Source: Candidatus Peribacter sp. UBA6535
GTDB taxonomy: Bacteria; Patescibacteriota; Gracilibacteria; Peribacterales; Peribacteraceae
Reading direction: 5' to 3'
Assembly: GCA_002436205.1 (NCBI GenBank)
Contig: DJKT01000060.1
Span: 1-38,966, forward strand
DNA length: 38,966 nucleotides
Numbering within the stretch: position 1 is the first letter of the stretch; each line of letters opens with the position of its first letter. The notes beneath the pieces were generated by a model. It was given only the letters and a program-made list of their open reading frames with translations. It was not told the origin of the DNA and did no database searches. Made by a program: the position numbers and the translations under genes. Positions 23,757 through 32,070 of this stretch are shown in pieces.

Positions 23757-24338
23757 ATGATTAAGAAATTCACATTCACGGCCCTGCTCACACTCTTGGT
23801 AACTCCTACGACTGCGCTTGCGTACTTAAATCCAGAAGAGGTGCTTCTGAGTCGTGAACTCTTTTTGCCGCCAACAGCTCGTGAAGCACAAGCAAGAACG
23901 GCAATTCAATCCGGAGAATCCGCAGCGCGTCGAGAGCGTGAACAAGATCGAGCATTTGAATTACAACATCCAATTGTTGAAGAGCCGGTGTTTGCTTCTG
24001 CCCCAGAACCGACTGGGCAGTTTGGCTTCCCACAGGGTGGTTATTACGTTGTGCCAGCAGGAGCTCAAGGAGGACTGCCACAGGGAATCTTTGGTAGCGT
24101 TCCACAGGCAGGACTTGATGACCCTGCTAATCTCGAACTGCTCCGCACTATGCGATTGCTCTCTCGCGTTAATCAGAACCAAGCAACTTCTCAGTTGCAG
24201 CAAGTGCTACACTCGTCTGCAGGCGACCTAGCCCCTACGGGTGCCGGTAGTATTCTGGCTGCGATGGTTATGCTTGGATCTATATTCTATGTTCTGCGAA
24301 GAGCGAAGAAATCTGAGACACAAGTACGGACGTTCTAA
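23757..24338 (+). CDS. Exported protein with C-terminal LAPTG-type anchor
   Basis: A protein of 193 residues of unknown family. A signal peptide (KKFTFTALLTLLVTPTTALA) is followed by a charged helical region, a Gly/Pro/Gln-rich middle, and a C-terminal LAPTGAG, hydrophobic helix and RRAKK tail. That order (LPxTG-like pentapeptide, membrane span, basic tail) is the layout of a sortase sorting signal, with Ala replacing Pro at position 2 and Pro at position 3. It may simply be a membrane anchor. The larger surface protein at 712-4065 ends in a comparable way. No sortase is in the window. Confidence 0.7.
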   Translation: MIKKFTFTALLTLLVTPTTALAYLNPEEVLLSRELFLPPTAREAQARTAIQSGESAARREREQDRAFELQHPIVEEPVFASAPEPTGQFGFPQGGYYVVPAGAQGGLPQGIFGSVPQAGLDDPANLELLRTMRLLSRVNQNQATSQLQQVLHSSAGDLAPTGAGSILAAMVMLGSIFYVLRRAKKSETQVRTF

Positions 24339-24355
24339 AAGAGTTTGGAACTTCA

Positions 24356-24455
24356 AATACTAGCGTATTTCGTATACTGTATTGCGTATTTCGTATTTCT
24401 GGAAAATTTCCTGATCATTGATACGTGATACGTGATACAAAATACGCAATACTAG
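24356..24455. repeat. Period-7 intergenic repeat, facing arms (locus D)
   Basis: The left arm repeats CGTATTT (24356-24398) and the right arm GATACGT / AATACGC (24420-24455), with ACTAG at both outer ends. The arms are imperfect complements and could form a hairpin of more than 30 bp. The right arm contains the -10-like TACTAG (24450-24455), six bases before the recJ start. Confidence 0.65.
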
Positions 24456-24461
24456 TTGCCT

Positions 24462-26120
24462 ATGAGCACTCTCTCACTCACCGGTAAGCGTTGGACTCTC
24501 CCCGAGCGAAGCGAGGCTCTCAACGCCTCCCACGTGCTTCTGCGACTCTTAAAAGAGCGAGGTATAGCAGAGGATACTACGTTGGTACCACCATCAATCT
24601 ATCCTGATATGAACAAAACTGTGCAACGTATTCAATCTGCAATAGATCGTAATGAGCTCATAGGAATTTTTGGAGACTACGACTGCGATGGTGTTACAGC
24701 TGTTGCACAACTTGTTCGCTACTTTCGTAGGCACGGACAAAAACCGTATATACGTTTGCCACATCGTGTGCGTGATGGCTATGGACTGAAAAGTGCCACA
24801 TCAAAAGAAATTATTGAAGCAGGAGTAAAACTACTGATCACTTGTGACACTGGTATCACATCAGTAAAAGAAATTGGCATGCTCTCTGAGAACGGGGTGG
24901 ATGTCATCGTGACCGATCACCACAGCTTGCACGAAGAGTTGCCACAAGCATTTGCACTAATCCACCCTGCGCTCTGCTCGCACCCGCTGCCACATCCTGC
25001 AGGAGCCGGCGTGGTGTTTGCTCTGCTCAATGCACTTGAAGATCGACAGTGGGACGGTATGGCAGAAGACGCCGCCCTTGCAATGTTTGGTACAGTTGGA
25101 GATCTTGTAGAACTCAGAGGCCATAACCGCACACTTGTGCAATTGGGACTGAAGGCACTGACTTCTCTTGAGGGAGGTCCTATCGGACAACTTCGCGAGC
25201 GCTGTAAATCAAAAGATGCACCGATGACTTCTACGGACATTGCCTTCCGCGTCGCTCCACGTATTAATGCTGCAGGCCGTATGACAGAGGCGGACATTGC
25301 ACTACAAGCGCTACTCGATGGTGGTGATGCATTGGCACAACTTGACCTACTGAATGAGCAACGTCAGGACAGTACGCGAACACTGCTTGATAGTGCCGTA
25401 CAAGAATTTGATTGTGAGGCGCTTCCACCATTCCTTGCACAAGTGAGCGGAGAATATCCACACGGAATAGTCGGGCTTATTGCAGGAAAACTCACCGAAC
25501 ACTTTGGTAAACCAAGCCTCGTTGCACACACAGATGGCAGAACCTGCACAGCATCTTTGCGTAGCCCGTCATGCTATAACATTGCAGAGGGTTTGGGGCG
25601 CGTACGTGACCTACTCATACGTTACGGCGGGCATGCGCAGGCGGCAGGTTGTACATTTGATTTGAAAAATTTTGATGCGTTACGTGAGCGGCTTACAGAA
25701 GATATATGTGCACAAGTCGATGAACAACTTCTCGTTCCTACTTTACGCATTGATGCAATACTTGATGCGAAAGATATCACCACGCTGTTCTGTGAAAAGC
25801 TTCGAATGCTAGAACCCTTTGGGCAAGGAAATCCAGAGCCACTCTTTCTTTTGCAAAATGTTTCTCTGCAAGATGTTCGTACGTGCGGAAAAGATTTAAC
25901 GCACCTGCAAGCACGCATCAGTGGCGTAAAATCTATTGGATTTGGATTGGCGCATTTAGCAAATAGTAGCGACAAGTTTGATGTTGTTGCCCGTATTGGC
26001 AAAGATGAGTGGAATGGGAAAAAAGAACCGCAGATCTTTATAGTGGATCTTTCTTCTGGTCACTTTTCAACCCCTACACCGGAACCAACGTCCCTTCCAT
26101 TGCAAACACATCCACAATAG
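24462..26120 (+). CDS. recJ: Single-stranded-DNA-specific exonuclease RecJ
   Basis: A protein of 552 residues, a DHH-family 5'-3' exonuclease for recombination and repair. The metal motifs are present: GIFGDYDCDGV (Asp72, Asp74, Asp76), CDTGITS, VTDHHSL, and the DHHA1 motif YGGHAQAAGC. A C-terminal OB-like region (FGQGNPEPLFLLQNV) completes the core. It is slightly shorter than E. coli RecJ (577). ATG 24462 is used; the TTG six bases earlier is not needed. The 3' end overlaps the convergent XRE gene by 47 bp. Confidence 0.93.
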   Translation: MSTLSLTGKRWTLPERSEALNASHVLLRLLKERGIAEDTTLVPPSIYPDMNKTVQRIQSAIDRNELIGIFGDYDCDGVTAVAQLVRYFRRHGQKPYIRLPHRVRDGYGLKSATSKEIIEAGVKLLITCDTGITSVKEIGMLSENGVDVIVTDHHSLHEELPQAFALIHPALCSHPLPHPAGAGVVFALLNALEDRQWDGMAEDAALAMFGTVGDLVELRGHNRTLVQLGLKALTSLEGGPIGQLRERCKSKDAPMTSTDIAFRVAPRINAAGRMTEADIALQALLDGGDALAQLDLLNEQRQDSTRTLLDSAVQEFDCEALPPFLAQVSGEYPHGIVGLIAGKLTEHFGKPSLVAHTDGRTCTASLRSPSCYNIAEGLGRVRDLLIRYGGHAQAAGCTFDLKNFDALRERLTEDICAQVDEQLLVPTLRIDAILDAKDITTLFCEKLRMLEPFGQGNPEPLFLLQNVSLQDVRTCGKDLTHLQARISGVKSIGFGLAHLANSSDKFDVVARIGKDEWNGKKEPQIFIVDLSSGHFSTPTPEPTSLPLQTHPQ

Positions 26121-26298
26121 GATTTTCGAGTGCGGAGGAAATTTTGAAAGCGAGAAGAACAGAAGGGTTTGTATCTCCACGTTCTATACTCATGATCGTC
26201 TGACGACTAACACCCGTTCGTAGTGCGAGCTCCTCTTGTGTCATAGATTTTTCGAAGCGGAGTCGGCGGATACTATTTTTGAGAACGGCTGTGGACAT
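26074..26298 (-). CDS. XRE-family HTH regulator
   Basis: A protein of 74 residues, almost entirely one helix-turn-helix domain (LRFEKSMTQEELALRTGVSRQTI...ERGDTNPSVLLAFKISSAL). It resembles the small YozG-type regulators. It probably binds DNA as a dimer; no partner gene lies beside it. Its 3' end overlaps recJ. The upstream 135 bp are very A/T-rich, hold a good promoter (26350-26377) and a GTTGCA...TGCAAC inverted repeat at 26405-26430 that could be an operator. No ribosome binding site is seen. Confidence 0.85.
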   Translation of the reverse strand: MSTAVLKNSIRRLRFEKSMTQEELALRTGVSRQTIMSIERGDTNPSVLLAFKISSALENPIVDVFAMEGTLVPV

Positions 26299-26349
26299 GA
26301 GTGTGAGTGGAAAATGAAAAGTAAAAAATTGTTTCCCTTAGGTTCGTAG

Positions 26350-26377
26350 ATTGTACTGACTCTTTTTTTGTTTTCAA
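26350..26377 (-). promoter_or_regulatory. Promoter of the XRE gene
   Basis: TTGAAA (26377-26372), 16 bp, TACAAT (26355-26350) on the minus strand, with a leader of about 45 nt to ATG 26298. Unlike most genes here this one is not predicted to be leaderless. Confidence 0.6.
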
Positions 26378-26433
26378 GAGAAAAATGCCTGTGAATTTTT
26401 TTTTACGTTGCAAACATTTTTAATTGTGCAACT

Positions 26434-27267
26434 TTATTGTAACGAAAGAAAAATAGTGATGGCAGAAACGACAAATAGATACGGCGTGAACCACGCTAAG
26501 CTTCTGCTTACGACAAACTTCCGAAGGAATATAATCGCGACAAAGCTGGAAATGAAAGACGTCGCCACGGCAACTGTAGTGATCTGTAGAGATGGGAGTT
26601 TTAGCTCTCCAGTGAGCAAATCAAGCACTGCAAGTACAGACGCACCCGCAATAATAGGTACTGCCATGAGGAAAGAAAAATCGAGGGCATCTTTGCGCTC
26701 TAGCCCCATCATACGACCAGCGGAGATGGTAAGTCCGCTGCGTGAAAGCCCAGGGATGAGGGCCAGTGCTTGTGCGAATCCAATAAAGAATGATGACCGT
26801 GTTGTCAGTTTTCGTGGCTCAGATTCTGTTGGATGTAAAAGGCGATGCCACACACTTTGTTTATTGCTTGGACAGCATTCACCAAGAAGTAAAATCAGTC
26901 CGGTGACACCGAAGGCAAGACCGACGCAAATGAGAATCTGAAAGTGATTGGCGATCCAATCTTCTAACAAAAACCCTGTAATCGCACCAGGAATAGTAGC
27001 GATGACAAGAAGTACCAGCTTGGTGGTGTGGTGCTTATCATTGTTAAACGGTGCTTTGGCAAATGCTATCCATGTCTCTGAATAGATGATGAGTAATGCA
27101 AGCAGTGTCCCTGCATGGAGCAGTGTATTGAGCCCCTGCATGTCCTGTGGTGCGATATGAATGTTGAGCAGTAGCTCTGCTAGCACCAAGTGTCCAGAAC
27201 TACTAATAGGGAGGAACTCTGTAAGTCCCTGAAGGATGCCGAGGAAGAGTGCTTGGAGAAGAGTCAT
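26434..27267 (-). CDS. uppP: Undecaprenyl-diphosphatase UppP (BacA family)
   Basis: A polytopic membrane protein of 277 residues that dephosphorylates undecaprenyl pyrophosphate, recycling the lipid carrier for peptidoglycan and glycan synthesis. Both family signatures are intact: LQGLTEFLPISSSGHL near the N-terminus, and PGLSRSGLTISAGRMMGLER with the catalytic Ser and Arg. The ATG overlaps the stop of the upstream symporter gene (ATGA), so translation is probably coupled. Confidence 0.93.
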   Translation of the reverse strand: MTLLQALFLGILQGLTEFLPISSSGHLVLAELLLNIHIAPQDMQGLNTLLHAGTLLALLIIYSETWIAFAKAPFNNDKHHTTKLVLLVIATIPGAITGFLLEDWIANHFQILICVGLAFGVTGLILLLGECCPSNKQSVWHRLLHPTESEPRKLTTRSSFFIGFAQALALIPGLSRSGLTISAGRMMGLERKDALDFSFLMAVPIIAGASVLAVLDLLTGELKLPSLQITTVAVATSFISSFVAIIFLRKFVVSRSLAWFTPYLFVVSAITIFLSLQ

Positions 27268-28595
27268 GATCCAAATTTCTGCCAGCCAACGAGTACAACT
27301 GCTGAGACTGCGAGACTGGCTACAGCGTAATCGGGCTCAATGTTATCAGTAATAATAAGAAGAAGAACATAGAGACATGCAGAAATAAGTGATGCAATAA
27401 CCGCATTCTCTTTGAGCTTGGTACAAAACGACCCAATAATTGCCGGCACCATGCCAGAAATCACACCGGCAACTGTCATAATGACCTGTAAAATGTCCCG
27501 TAAGAAGAAGGCAATCAGCGCACCGAGTATCGAAACAAAAACAATACTAGAACGTGTTATGCGCTGCAGATCTTTTTGAGAGATATGAGGATTTTTTCGA
27601 CCGTAGTAATCTTTGGCGATGCTGGATGCCAGATAGAATACGAGGGTATCGATAGTAGACATAATCGCGGCAAAGAGTACTACGAGCCCAAGGCCTAAGA
27701 GGCCTGCAGGCAAAAGATGAAGCATGCCATAGGGGATTGCTTCGTTCGGACTCACGTTTGGGTATGCGGTCCTAGCAGCCATACCAAGCAGTGCAATAAT
27801 ACAACCAAACACCATGACAAAGAATCCTGCTCCGATGAGTCCGCGACGTACGGCTGTATCATCTTTGGCTGCATACATCCTGTGCCAAATTTCTACGGAG
27901 GCAAACGGTGTCATGACACCGTAGAGGATAAAAGCTATAGCTAGACCCGGCTCCATGCTAAGCGGATTGAGCAGCTCCTTTTCGATACCAGTTTTCTGCA
28001 CCATCACTCCACCAATAACGACCATAAGAATGAGCATGGCCAAGTATTGGAAGATGTCCGTCTTTACGACAGAACGCATGCCTCCCAGCAGCAGGTACAG
28101 GAGTACCACTACTACAGATATGACTAGTGCTGTCTCGTATGTCCAACCGGAAAGTGTGGAGAGTACAGTGGAACCTGCAATGAATTGATTTACCAGAAAT
28201 AAGCAGTAGGCCACAGAGGAAACAAGTGCGGTAACGATGCCCGCTCTCACCCCAACGGAATCTGTAATGTAGTCACCAATAGTAAGATGGCCAAGCTCCG
28301 CTGCACGTGTGCGAATACGCGGTGCGTATCGCGCAAAGACCAACATGCTGCAAAAAAACCCAACGTATACTGAGATCGCTGCAATACCGTACTCAAATAC
28401 ATACGCTCCGTAGGCAATAATAGCTCCTCCACCTACCCACGATGCACTAATAGTTGCCACGAGCTGAGCAGTTCCCAGTTTGCGCCCGTGAATCATGTAA
28501 TCATCTGGAGATTGCTTTCGGGAACTTACAAACCCTATGCCTAAGACAATAAGGACGTAGACCGTAATAAGTGCGATGTCGATGGGTGTGATCAT
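27264..28595 (-). CDS. Sodium:solute symporter (SSS family)
   Basis: A protein of 443 residues with about 12-13 hydrophobic helices, starting MITPIDIALITVYVLIVLGIGF. Family marks are SSRKQSPDDYMIHGRKL after helix 1, ASWVGGGAI in helix 2, and LGGMRSVVKTDIFQ after helix 6. It imports an organic solute with Na+; which one cannot be told. A longer frame starting at 28709 would overlap the TPM gene and is rejected. TACACT (28608-28603) ends seven bases before ATG 28595, inside the end of the TPM gene. It is coupled by overlap to uppP. Confidence 0.87.
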   Translation of the reverse strand: MITPIDIALITVYVLIVLGIGFVSSRKQSPDDYMIHGRKLGTAQLVATISASWVGGGAIIAYGAYVFEYGIAAISVYVGFFCSMLVFARYAPRIRTRAAELGHLTIGDYITDSVGVRAGIVTALVSSVAYCLFLVNQFIAGSTVLSTLSGWTYETALVISVVVVLLYLLLGGMRSVVKTDIFQYLAMLILMVVIGGVMVQKTGIEKELLNPLSMEPGLAIAFILYGVMTPFASVEIWHRMYAAKDDTAVRRGLIGAGFFVMVFGCIIALLGMAARTAYPNVSPNEAIPYGMLHLLPAGLLGLGLVVLFAAIMSTIDTLVFYLASSIAKDYYGRKNPHISQKDLQRITRSSIVFVSILGALIAFFLRDILQVIMTVAGVISGMVPAIIGSFCTKLKENAVIASLISACLYVLLLIITDNIEPDYAVASLAVSAVVLVGWQKFGS

Positions 28596-28611
28596 TGAAA
28601 TAAGTGTACCT

Positions 28612-29523
28612 TTACCAGCTTCCTCCCGCACCCCCACCACCAAAACTTCCTCCGGAGAATCCTCCGCCGCCTCCACTACTACTACCGCCACCTCCCCTGC
28701 CTCCTCCAATAAACCACACTCCCTCTCTGTTTTTCATCTTCTTCTTTTGCTTTTTGAGAAATTCTCGAAAAGGTTTGTATTTTAGGTAAAGCGTAGAAGC
28801 GAGGAAATCTGTGGTGATTCCAATAAGCGCAAGGATAATCATCCCCGCAACGCCTCCGAAGAATAGTCCGAACATCCCTCCCAAAAATCCTCCTTCCCAC
28901 CACGATCTGCTAGGGGAGATAGTGATAAGAACTCCGATAAAGAACTGATAGAATATAAAGAAGAAAAATAGACCGAATATGGAGAACAAAATCCACACAA
29001 GAGTGGGGATACCATCGAACTCCATCGATGTATCTGACGTAACTGATGCCTTGTACTCTCCACCTATTTGGCTTTTCAGTGCTGCAATGCCTGCTGTAAT
29101 ACCTCCGTAATAACTACCACTCTTAAACTCTGGGACTATTTCGTTGTCGATGATTTGTTTTGCAGCGAGGTCTGGTACCGCGCCCTCGAGACCGTACCCT
29201 GTTGCGATAAAGAGTTTACGATCTTCTATGGCAATAAGAAGGAGAATACCGTTGTCGTTCTCCTTAGAGCCTATGCCCCACTCCCGCCCTACCTCTACTG
29301 CAACGTCAGCAATAGCTTCGCCGTTGAGTGTGTTTACAAGAAGTATGGCAATTTCATTACTCGTCTCGCCGCGATAGTTTTGGAGATCGATTTCTAAACT
29401 GCGTTCCTGATCCGCTGTAAGTATGCCTGCAACGTCTGTTACAAAAGCATCAGGCTGTGGCACAGCAAACGCATGCACGTTTGGTGCTATGAAGAATGCC
29501 GTTAGGATTAACAATAACCGCAT
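28612..29523 (-). CDS. TPM-domain (YgcG-like) membrane protein
   Basis: A protein of 303 residues. A signal peptide (RLLLILTAFFIAPNVHAFA) leads to a TPM domain (about residues 24-145: FVTDVAGILTADQERSLE, LLIAIEDRKLFIATGYGLEG), one or two membrane spans near residues 180-240, and a Gly/Ser-rich tail ending GGSFGGGGAGGSW, typical of this family. TPM/YgcG genes are commonly paired with lemA, as here. Some TPM proteins are acid phosphatases or assist photosystem or complex assembly; the role is unknown here. A 28-bp palindrome separates it from lemA. Confidence 0.85.
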   Translation of the reverse strand: MRLLLILTAFFIAPNVHAFAVPQPDAFVTDVAGILTADQERSLEIDLQNYRGETSNEIAILLVNTLNGEAIADVAVEVGREWGIGSKENDNGILLLIAIEDRKLFIATGYGLEGAVPDLAAKQIIDNEIVPEFKSGSYYGGITAGIAALKSQIGGEYKASVTSDTSMEFDGIPTLVWILFSIFGLFFFFIFYQFFIGVLITISPSRSWWEGGFLGGMFGLFFGGVAGMIILALIGITTDFLASTLYLKYKPFREFLKKQKKKMKNREGVWFIGGGRGGGGSSSGGGGGFSGGSFGGGGAGGSW

Positions 29524-29535
29524 TTGGATTTTTTG

Positions 29536-29563
29536 GTAGAGACGCGGTATACCGCGTCTCTAC
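29536..29563. repeat. 28-bp perfect palindrome (REP-like)
   Basis: Arms GTAGAGACGCGG and CCGCGTCTCTAC flank TATA, itself palindromic. It fills most of the 48-bp gap between lemA and the TPM gene. Palindromes of the form GTAGAGACGCG...CGCGTCTCTAC are dispersed in many cyanobacterial and other genomes (from memory), so it is likely a repetitive extragenic element rather than a local operator. Confidence 0.8.
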
Positions 29564-29571
29564 GGAATATA

Positions 29572-30129
29572 TCATTCAAAATTAACGTCTGGAGCATCTT
29601 CGGCACCTTCCTCAGCTGCAAAGAACTCCTCTGGGCCAAAGCCGAAGAGCCCAGCAAGCACTACTGCAGGGAAACGTTTTACACGAACATTGTAGGTACG
29701 AACGATATCATTGTAATCACGACGAGAAACCGCGATACGATTTTCGGTGCCTTCCAGTTGTATCATGAGATCTCGATATGCTTGCGTCGCCTGCAATGTT
29801 GGATAGTTTTCGAATGTCAGCATCAGTCTTGCGAGTGCGCCTTCCATACCATTGGCAGCACTGACTTGCTCGGTTCGCGTACCTGCGTTCATCCATTTAG
29901 TGCGCGCTTCTGTGACTTCGACAAACGTATCTTTCTCAAAAGCTGCTGCACCCTTAACGGTAGAGACAAGGTTTGGGATGAGGTCGATACGTCTCTGGTA
30001 CTGTGTCTCGACTTGTGCCCATGAGCCGTCAACGGCTTCGTGAGCAGTGATAAATCCGTTGTAGCTAGACCATGTCCATCCAACGATAAAGATTGCTACA
30101 ACAAGTGTGATGATAGTAGATTTTTTCAT
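29572..30129 (-). CDS. lemA: LemA family protein
   Basis: A protein of 185 residues. An N-terminal signal anchor (TIITLVVAIFIVGWTW) is followed by the helical LemA domain (VDGSWAQVETQYQRRIDLIPNLVSTVKG, typical of the family) to KRFPAVVLAGLFGF, and an acidic tail. LemA proteins are membrane-tethered with the bulk outside; the function is not established. It pairs with the TPM gene downstream. TAGAAT ends nine bases before the ATG and includes the TAG stop of the upstream DUF368 gene. Confidence 0.92.
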   Translation of the reverse strand: MKKSTIITLVVAIFIVGWTWSSYNGFITAHEAVDGSWAQVETQYQRRIDLIPNLVSTVKGAAAFEKDTFVEVTEARTKWMNAGTRTEQVSAANGMEGALARLMLTFENYPTLQATQAYRDLMIQLEGTENRIAVSRRDYNDIVRTYNVRVKRFPAVVLAGLFGFGPEEFFAAEEGAEDAPDVNFE

Positions 30130-30141
30130 AGTGGCAGCATT

Positions 30142-31017
30142 CTACACTCTGCGACTGCGATGCGCGACGACTTCCACCACTATTACGAGCACCGCCCCTA
30201 GTACCATAAGACCTACTATTTGTGCAGTATCACCATTCCAATCGGGAAGAATGTTTGCTGTACCTTCTTTCCAAGGCCAGATTTTGCGTAAGCTTCCAAT
30301 CATCAGTCCTGTAAGTAGGGCAACTGTAAGGTCATGGTATCGCTTAAACAGCCATCCGAGTACCTGTGAGAATGCGATAAGCCCAACCACTGCACCGATA
30401 CCGATGTACGCGATGCTTCCAATGTCACGATTATTGACTGCGGAGAGAACAAACTCGTACTTCCCAAGTAGTACTAATAAGAACGCACCTGATATACCCG
30501 GGAGAATCATGGCGCAGATCGCAATGGCACCACAGAGCACCAAAAACCATGCAGCGTCAGGAGTTTGTACAGGAACGAGCCCGACAATTACGTATGCCAT
30601 GAGACATCCGAAGATAAGCGCAACGACGCGTCTAGGAATCCACCTCTTCACACGTGCCCCTACAACGAATATCGAAGAAAACACTAGCCCAAAGAAGAAG
30701 CTCCAAATAGAAGTAGGCTGTGTCTCCAATACATGCTCCAAGGGTGCTGCGAGAGTTGCGGCTGCAAACAGAATGCCAGCTCCTACAGAGATGAGAAAGC
30801 CCCACTTCGGCAGTGTAAACGCGTGATGAATTTTGCCACGAGCGATATCACTCCAAAATGCCTTTGTTCCAAAGAGAGCGATGGCAGATATGAGCTCTTC
30901 GTATATCCCAAGTATGAATGCCATAGTTCCTCCCGAAACTCCCGGAACAATGTCTGCAGCCCCCATACAAAACCCGCGGAGAAAGAGGCCGATATGACGA
31001 CGAGCGACGTGAATCAT
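30142..31017 (-). CDS. DUF368 (PopT-type) polyprenyl-phosphate translocase
   Basis: A membrane protein of 291 residues. The DUF368 signature GAADIVPGVSGGTMAFILGIYEELI lies at residues 19-42, with a second half-repeat (CAMILPGISGAFLLVLLGKYE). DUF368 and DedA-family members have been identified as undecaprenyl-phosphate flippases that return the carrier lipid to the cytoplasmic face. With uppP 3 kb away this window holds two steps of carrier recycling. A promoter with TATAGT eight bases before the ATG is visible. It ends 12 bp before lemA. Confidence 0.88.
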   Translation of the reverse strand: MIHVARRHIGLFLRGFCMGAADIVPGVSGGTMAFILGIYEELISAIALFGTKAFWSDIARGKIHHAFTLPKWGFLISVGAGILFAAATLAAPLEHVLETQPTSIWSFFFGLVFSSIFVVGARVKRWIPRRVVALIFGCLMAYVIVGLVPVQTPDAAWFLVLCGAIAICAMILPGISGAFLLVLLGKYEFVLSAVNNRDIGSIAYIGIGAVVGLIAFSQVLGWLFKRYHDLTVALLTGLMIGSLRKIWPWKEGTANILPDWNGDTAQIVGLMVLGAVLVIVVEVVAHRSRRV

Positions 31018-31025
31018 TGATGGGA

Positions 31026-31054
31026 ACTATACGGAAATAAAATGAATCTTTCCA
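31026..31054 (-). promoter_or_regulatory. Promoter of the DUF368 gene
   Basis: TGGAAA (31054-31049), 17 bp, TATAGT (31031-31026), ending eight bases before ATG 31017. It is divergent from the hsp20 promoter, 20 bp away. Confidence 0.5.
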
Positions 31055-31073
31055 TTCATGCAAGTCGTACCAT

Positions 31074-31102
31074 TTCACAATAGACCATTTCATCTGTACT
31101 AT
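31074..31102 (+). promoter_or_regulatory. hsp20 promoter
   Basis: TTCACA (31074-31079), 17 bp, TACTAT (31097-31102), ending eight bases before ATG 31111. No CIRCE element or obvious heat-shock operator is present. Confidence 0.55.
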
Positions 31103-31110
31103 TGCACGAA

Positions 31111-31572
31111 ATGACCCCTTCCCCTTTCCACGGAATCTTTAGTTCGTTTGGACAAGATCAGTCCACGCAGACTTCCGATGCGCTTCCAGTGCAAGCGAAA
31201 GGTGAACCTGTACAAGAGGCAATCGCTCATCCTCAGGGAACACAAACGGGGCAGATCGCTGTGGATATTTATGAACTTGATGCCTACTACATTATCCGTG
31301 CACCTATCGCAGGTGTGAAACTCAGTGATATTGATATCGAAGTAGATGACAAAGTACTCACCATTCGAGGAGCGAGGAAAGCGAATGACGATATCGCAAC
31401 AGATCAGTTTTATTTGCAGGAATGTTTCTGGGGAGATTTTGAGAGGAGTATTACGTTGCCGATTAGTATTGATCCGAAAAAAGTTAAAGCGACGTTTAGC
31501 AAAGATGCTATTTTGAAAGTGATTATTCCAAAAGAGGAAAAGGTGAAAATCGTGAGGATCTCCGAAGGATAA
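31111..31572 (+). CDS. Hsp20 / small heat-shock protein
   Basis: An alpha-crystallin-domain holdase of 153 residues. A disordered N-terminal arm of about 45 residues precedes the domain, which runs from IAVDIYELDAYYIIRAPIAG through DIDIEVDDKVLTIRGAR to ATFSKDAILKVIIPK, with the conserved A-x-x-x-(D/N)-G-x-L equivalent. A C-terminal VKIVRI stands in the I-x-I/V oligomerisation position. ATG 31111 is preferred over the TTG nine bases before it because of promoter spacing. It converges with the lysine-tailed gene, four bp between stops. Confidence 0.88.
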   Translation: MTPSPFHGIFSSFGQDQSTQTSDALPVQAKGEPVQEAIAHPQGTQTGQIAVDIYELDAYYIIRAPIAGVKLSDIDIEVDDKVLTIRGARKANDDIATDQFYLQECFWGDFERSITLPISIDPKKVKATFSKDAILKVIIPKEEKVKIVRISEG

Positions 31573-31576
31573 CCTG

Positions 31577-31897
31577 TTACTTCTTTGTAGCCTTTTTCTT
31601 TGTTGCCTTCTTTGCCGTAGGCTTCTTTGCTGTCTTCTTAGCAACAGCTGCTTTCTTCTTTGGATTCTTTTTTAATTTCTCATTCACTTCCGTTGGAATC
31701 AATTGCAAACTCTCAAGCACATCCTCACCTCCCATAACCTGCCAGTCTACTTCTTTTAGAAGCGCCTTAAACTCTTTGAGTGTTTTTTGTGCACTCTGTG
31801 CATCTGCACTTGAGCCATCAAGAAAGTTCCACAGTTCTACCTGCATGAGGTAGAGGTTTTGTACTTTGTTCAGAGCTGTTTCTTTCTTGGTAGACAT
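31577..31897 (-). CDS. Small protein with histone H1-like lysine tail
   Basis: A protein of 106 residues. The first 75 residues are helical and acidic/neutral (ETALNKVQNLYLMQVELWNFL) and match no family I recognise. The last 30 are KK-A/T repeats (AVAKKTAKKPTAKKATKKK), like the tails of histone H1-like and other DNA- or RNA-binding bacterial proteins. Non-specific nucleic-acid binding is inferred from the tail alone. It has the best textbook promoter of the window, with a true leader of about 20 nt. Confidence 0.75.
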   Translation of the reverse strand: MSTKKETALNKVQNLYLMQVELWNFLDGSSADAQSAQKTLKEFKALLKEVDWQVMGGEDVLESLQLIPTEVNEKLKKNPKKKAAVAKKTAKKPTAKKATKKKATKK

Positions 31898-31923
31898 AGT
31901 ATTTGAAGTAGGAAAATCAGATC

Positions 31924-31952
31924 ATTGTAGTCAAAATTGGCGTAAAAGTCAA
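31924..31952 (-). promoter_or_regulatory. Promoter of the lysine-tailed protein gene
   Basis: TTGACT (31952-31947), 17 bp, TACAAT (31929-31924), followed by a 26-nt stretch to ATG 31897 without a ribosome binding site. This exception shows that not all genes in the window are leaderless. Confidence 0.7.
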
Positions 31953-32070
31953 TTCTGGTGGGTGGTAACCCAAATAAAGGACGCGAACTTTACTGCATAA
32001 AACGTAAATTCAAAGAAAAATTCTCTGTTTTTTGACTTTTTTGGATCTTTTACGTCCTCTGTATGTTTGT

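Noticed and set aside
26074..26120. Frameshift or broken gene at the recJ/XRE overlap
   Set aside because: Both proteins have normal ends; the overlap is simply a convergent 3' overlap, as at several other places here.
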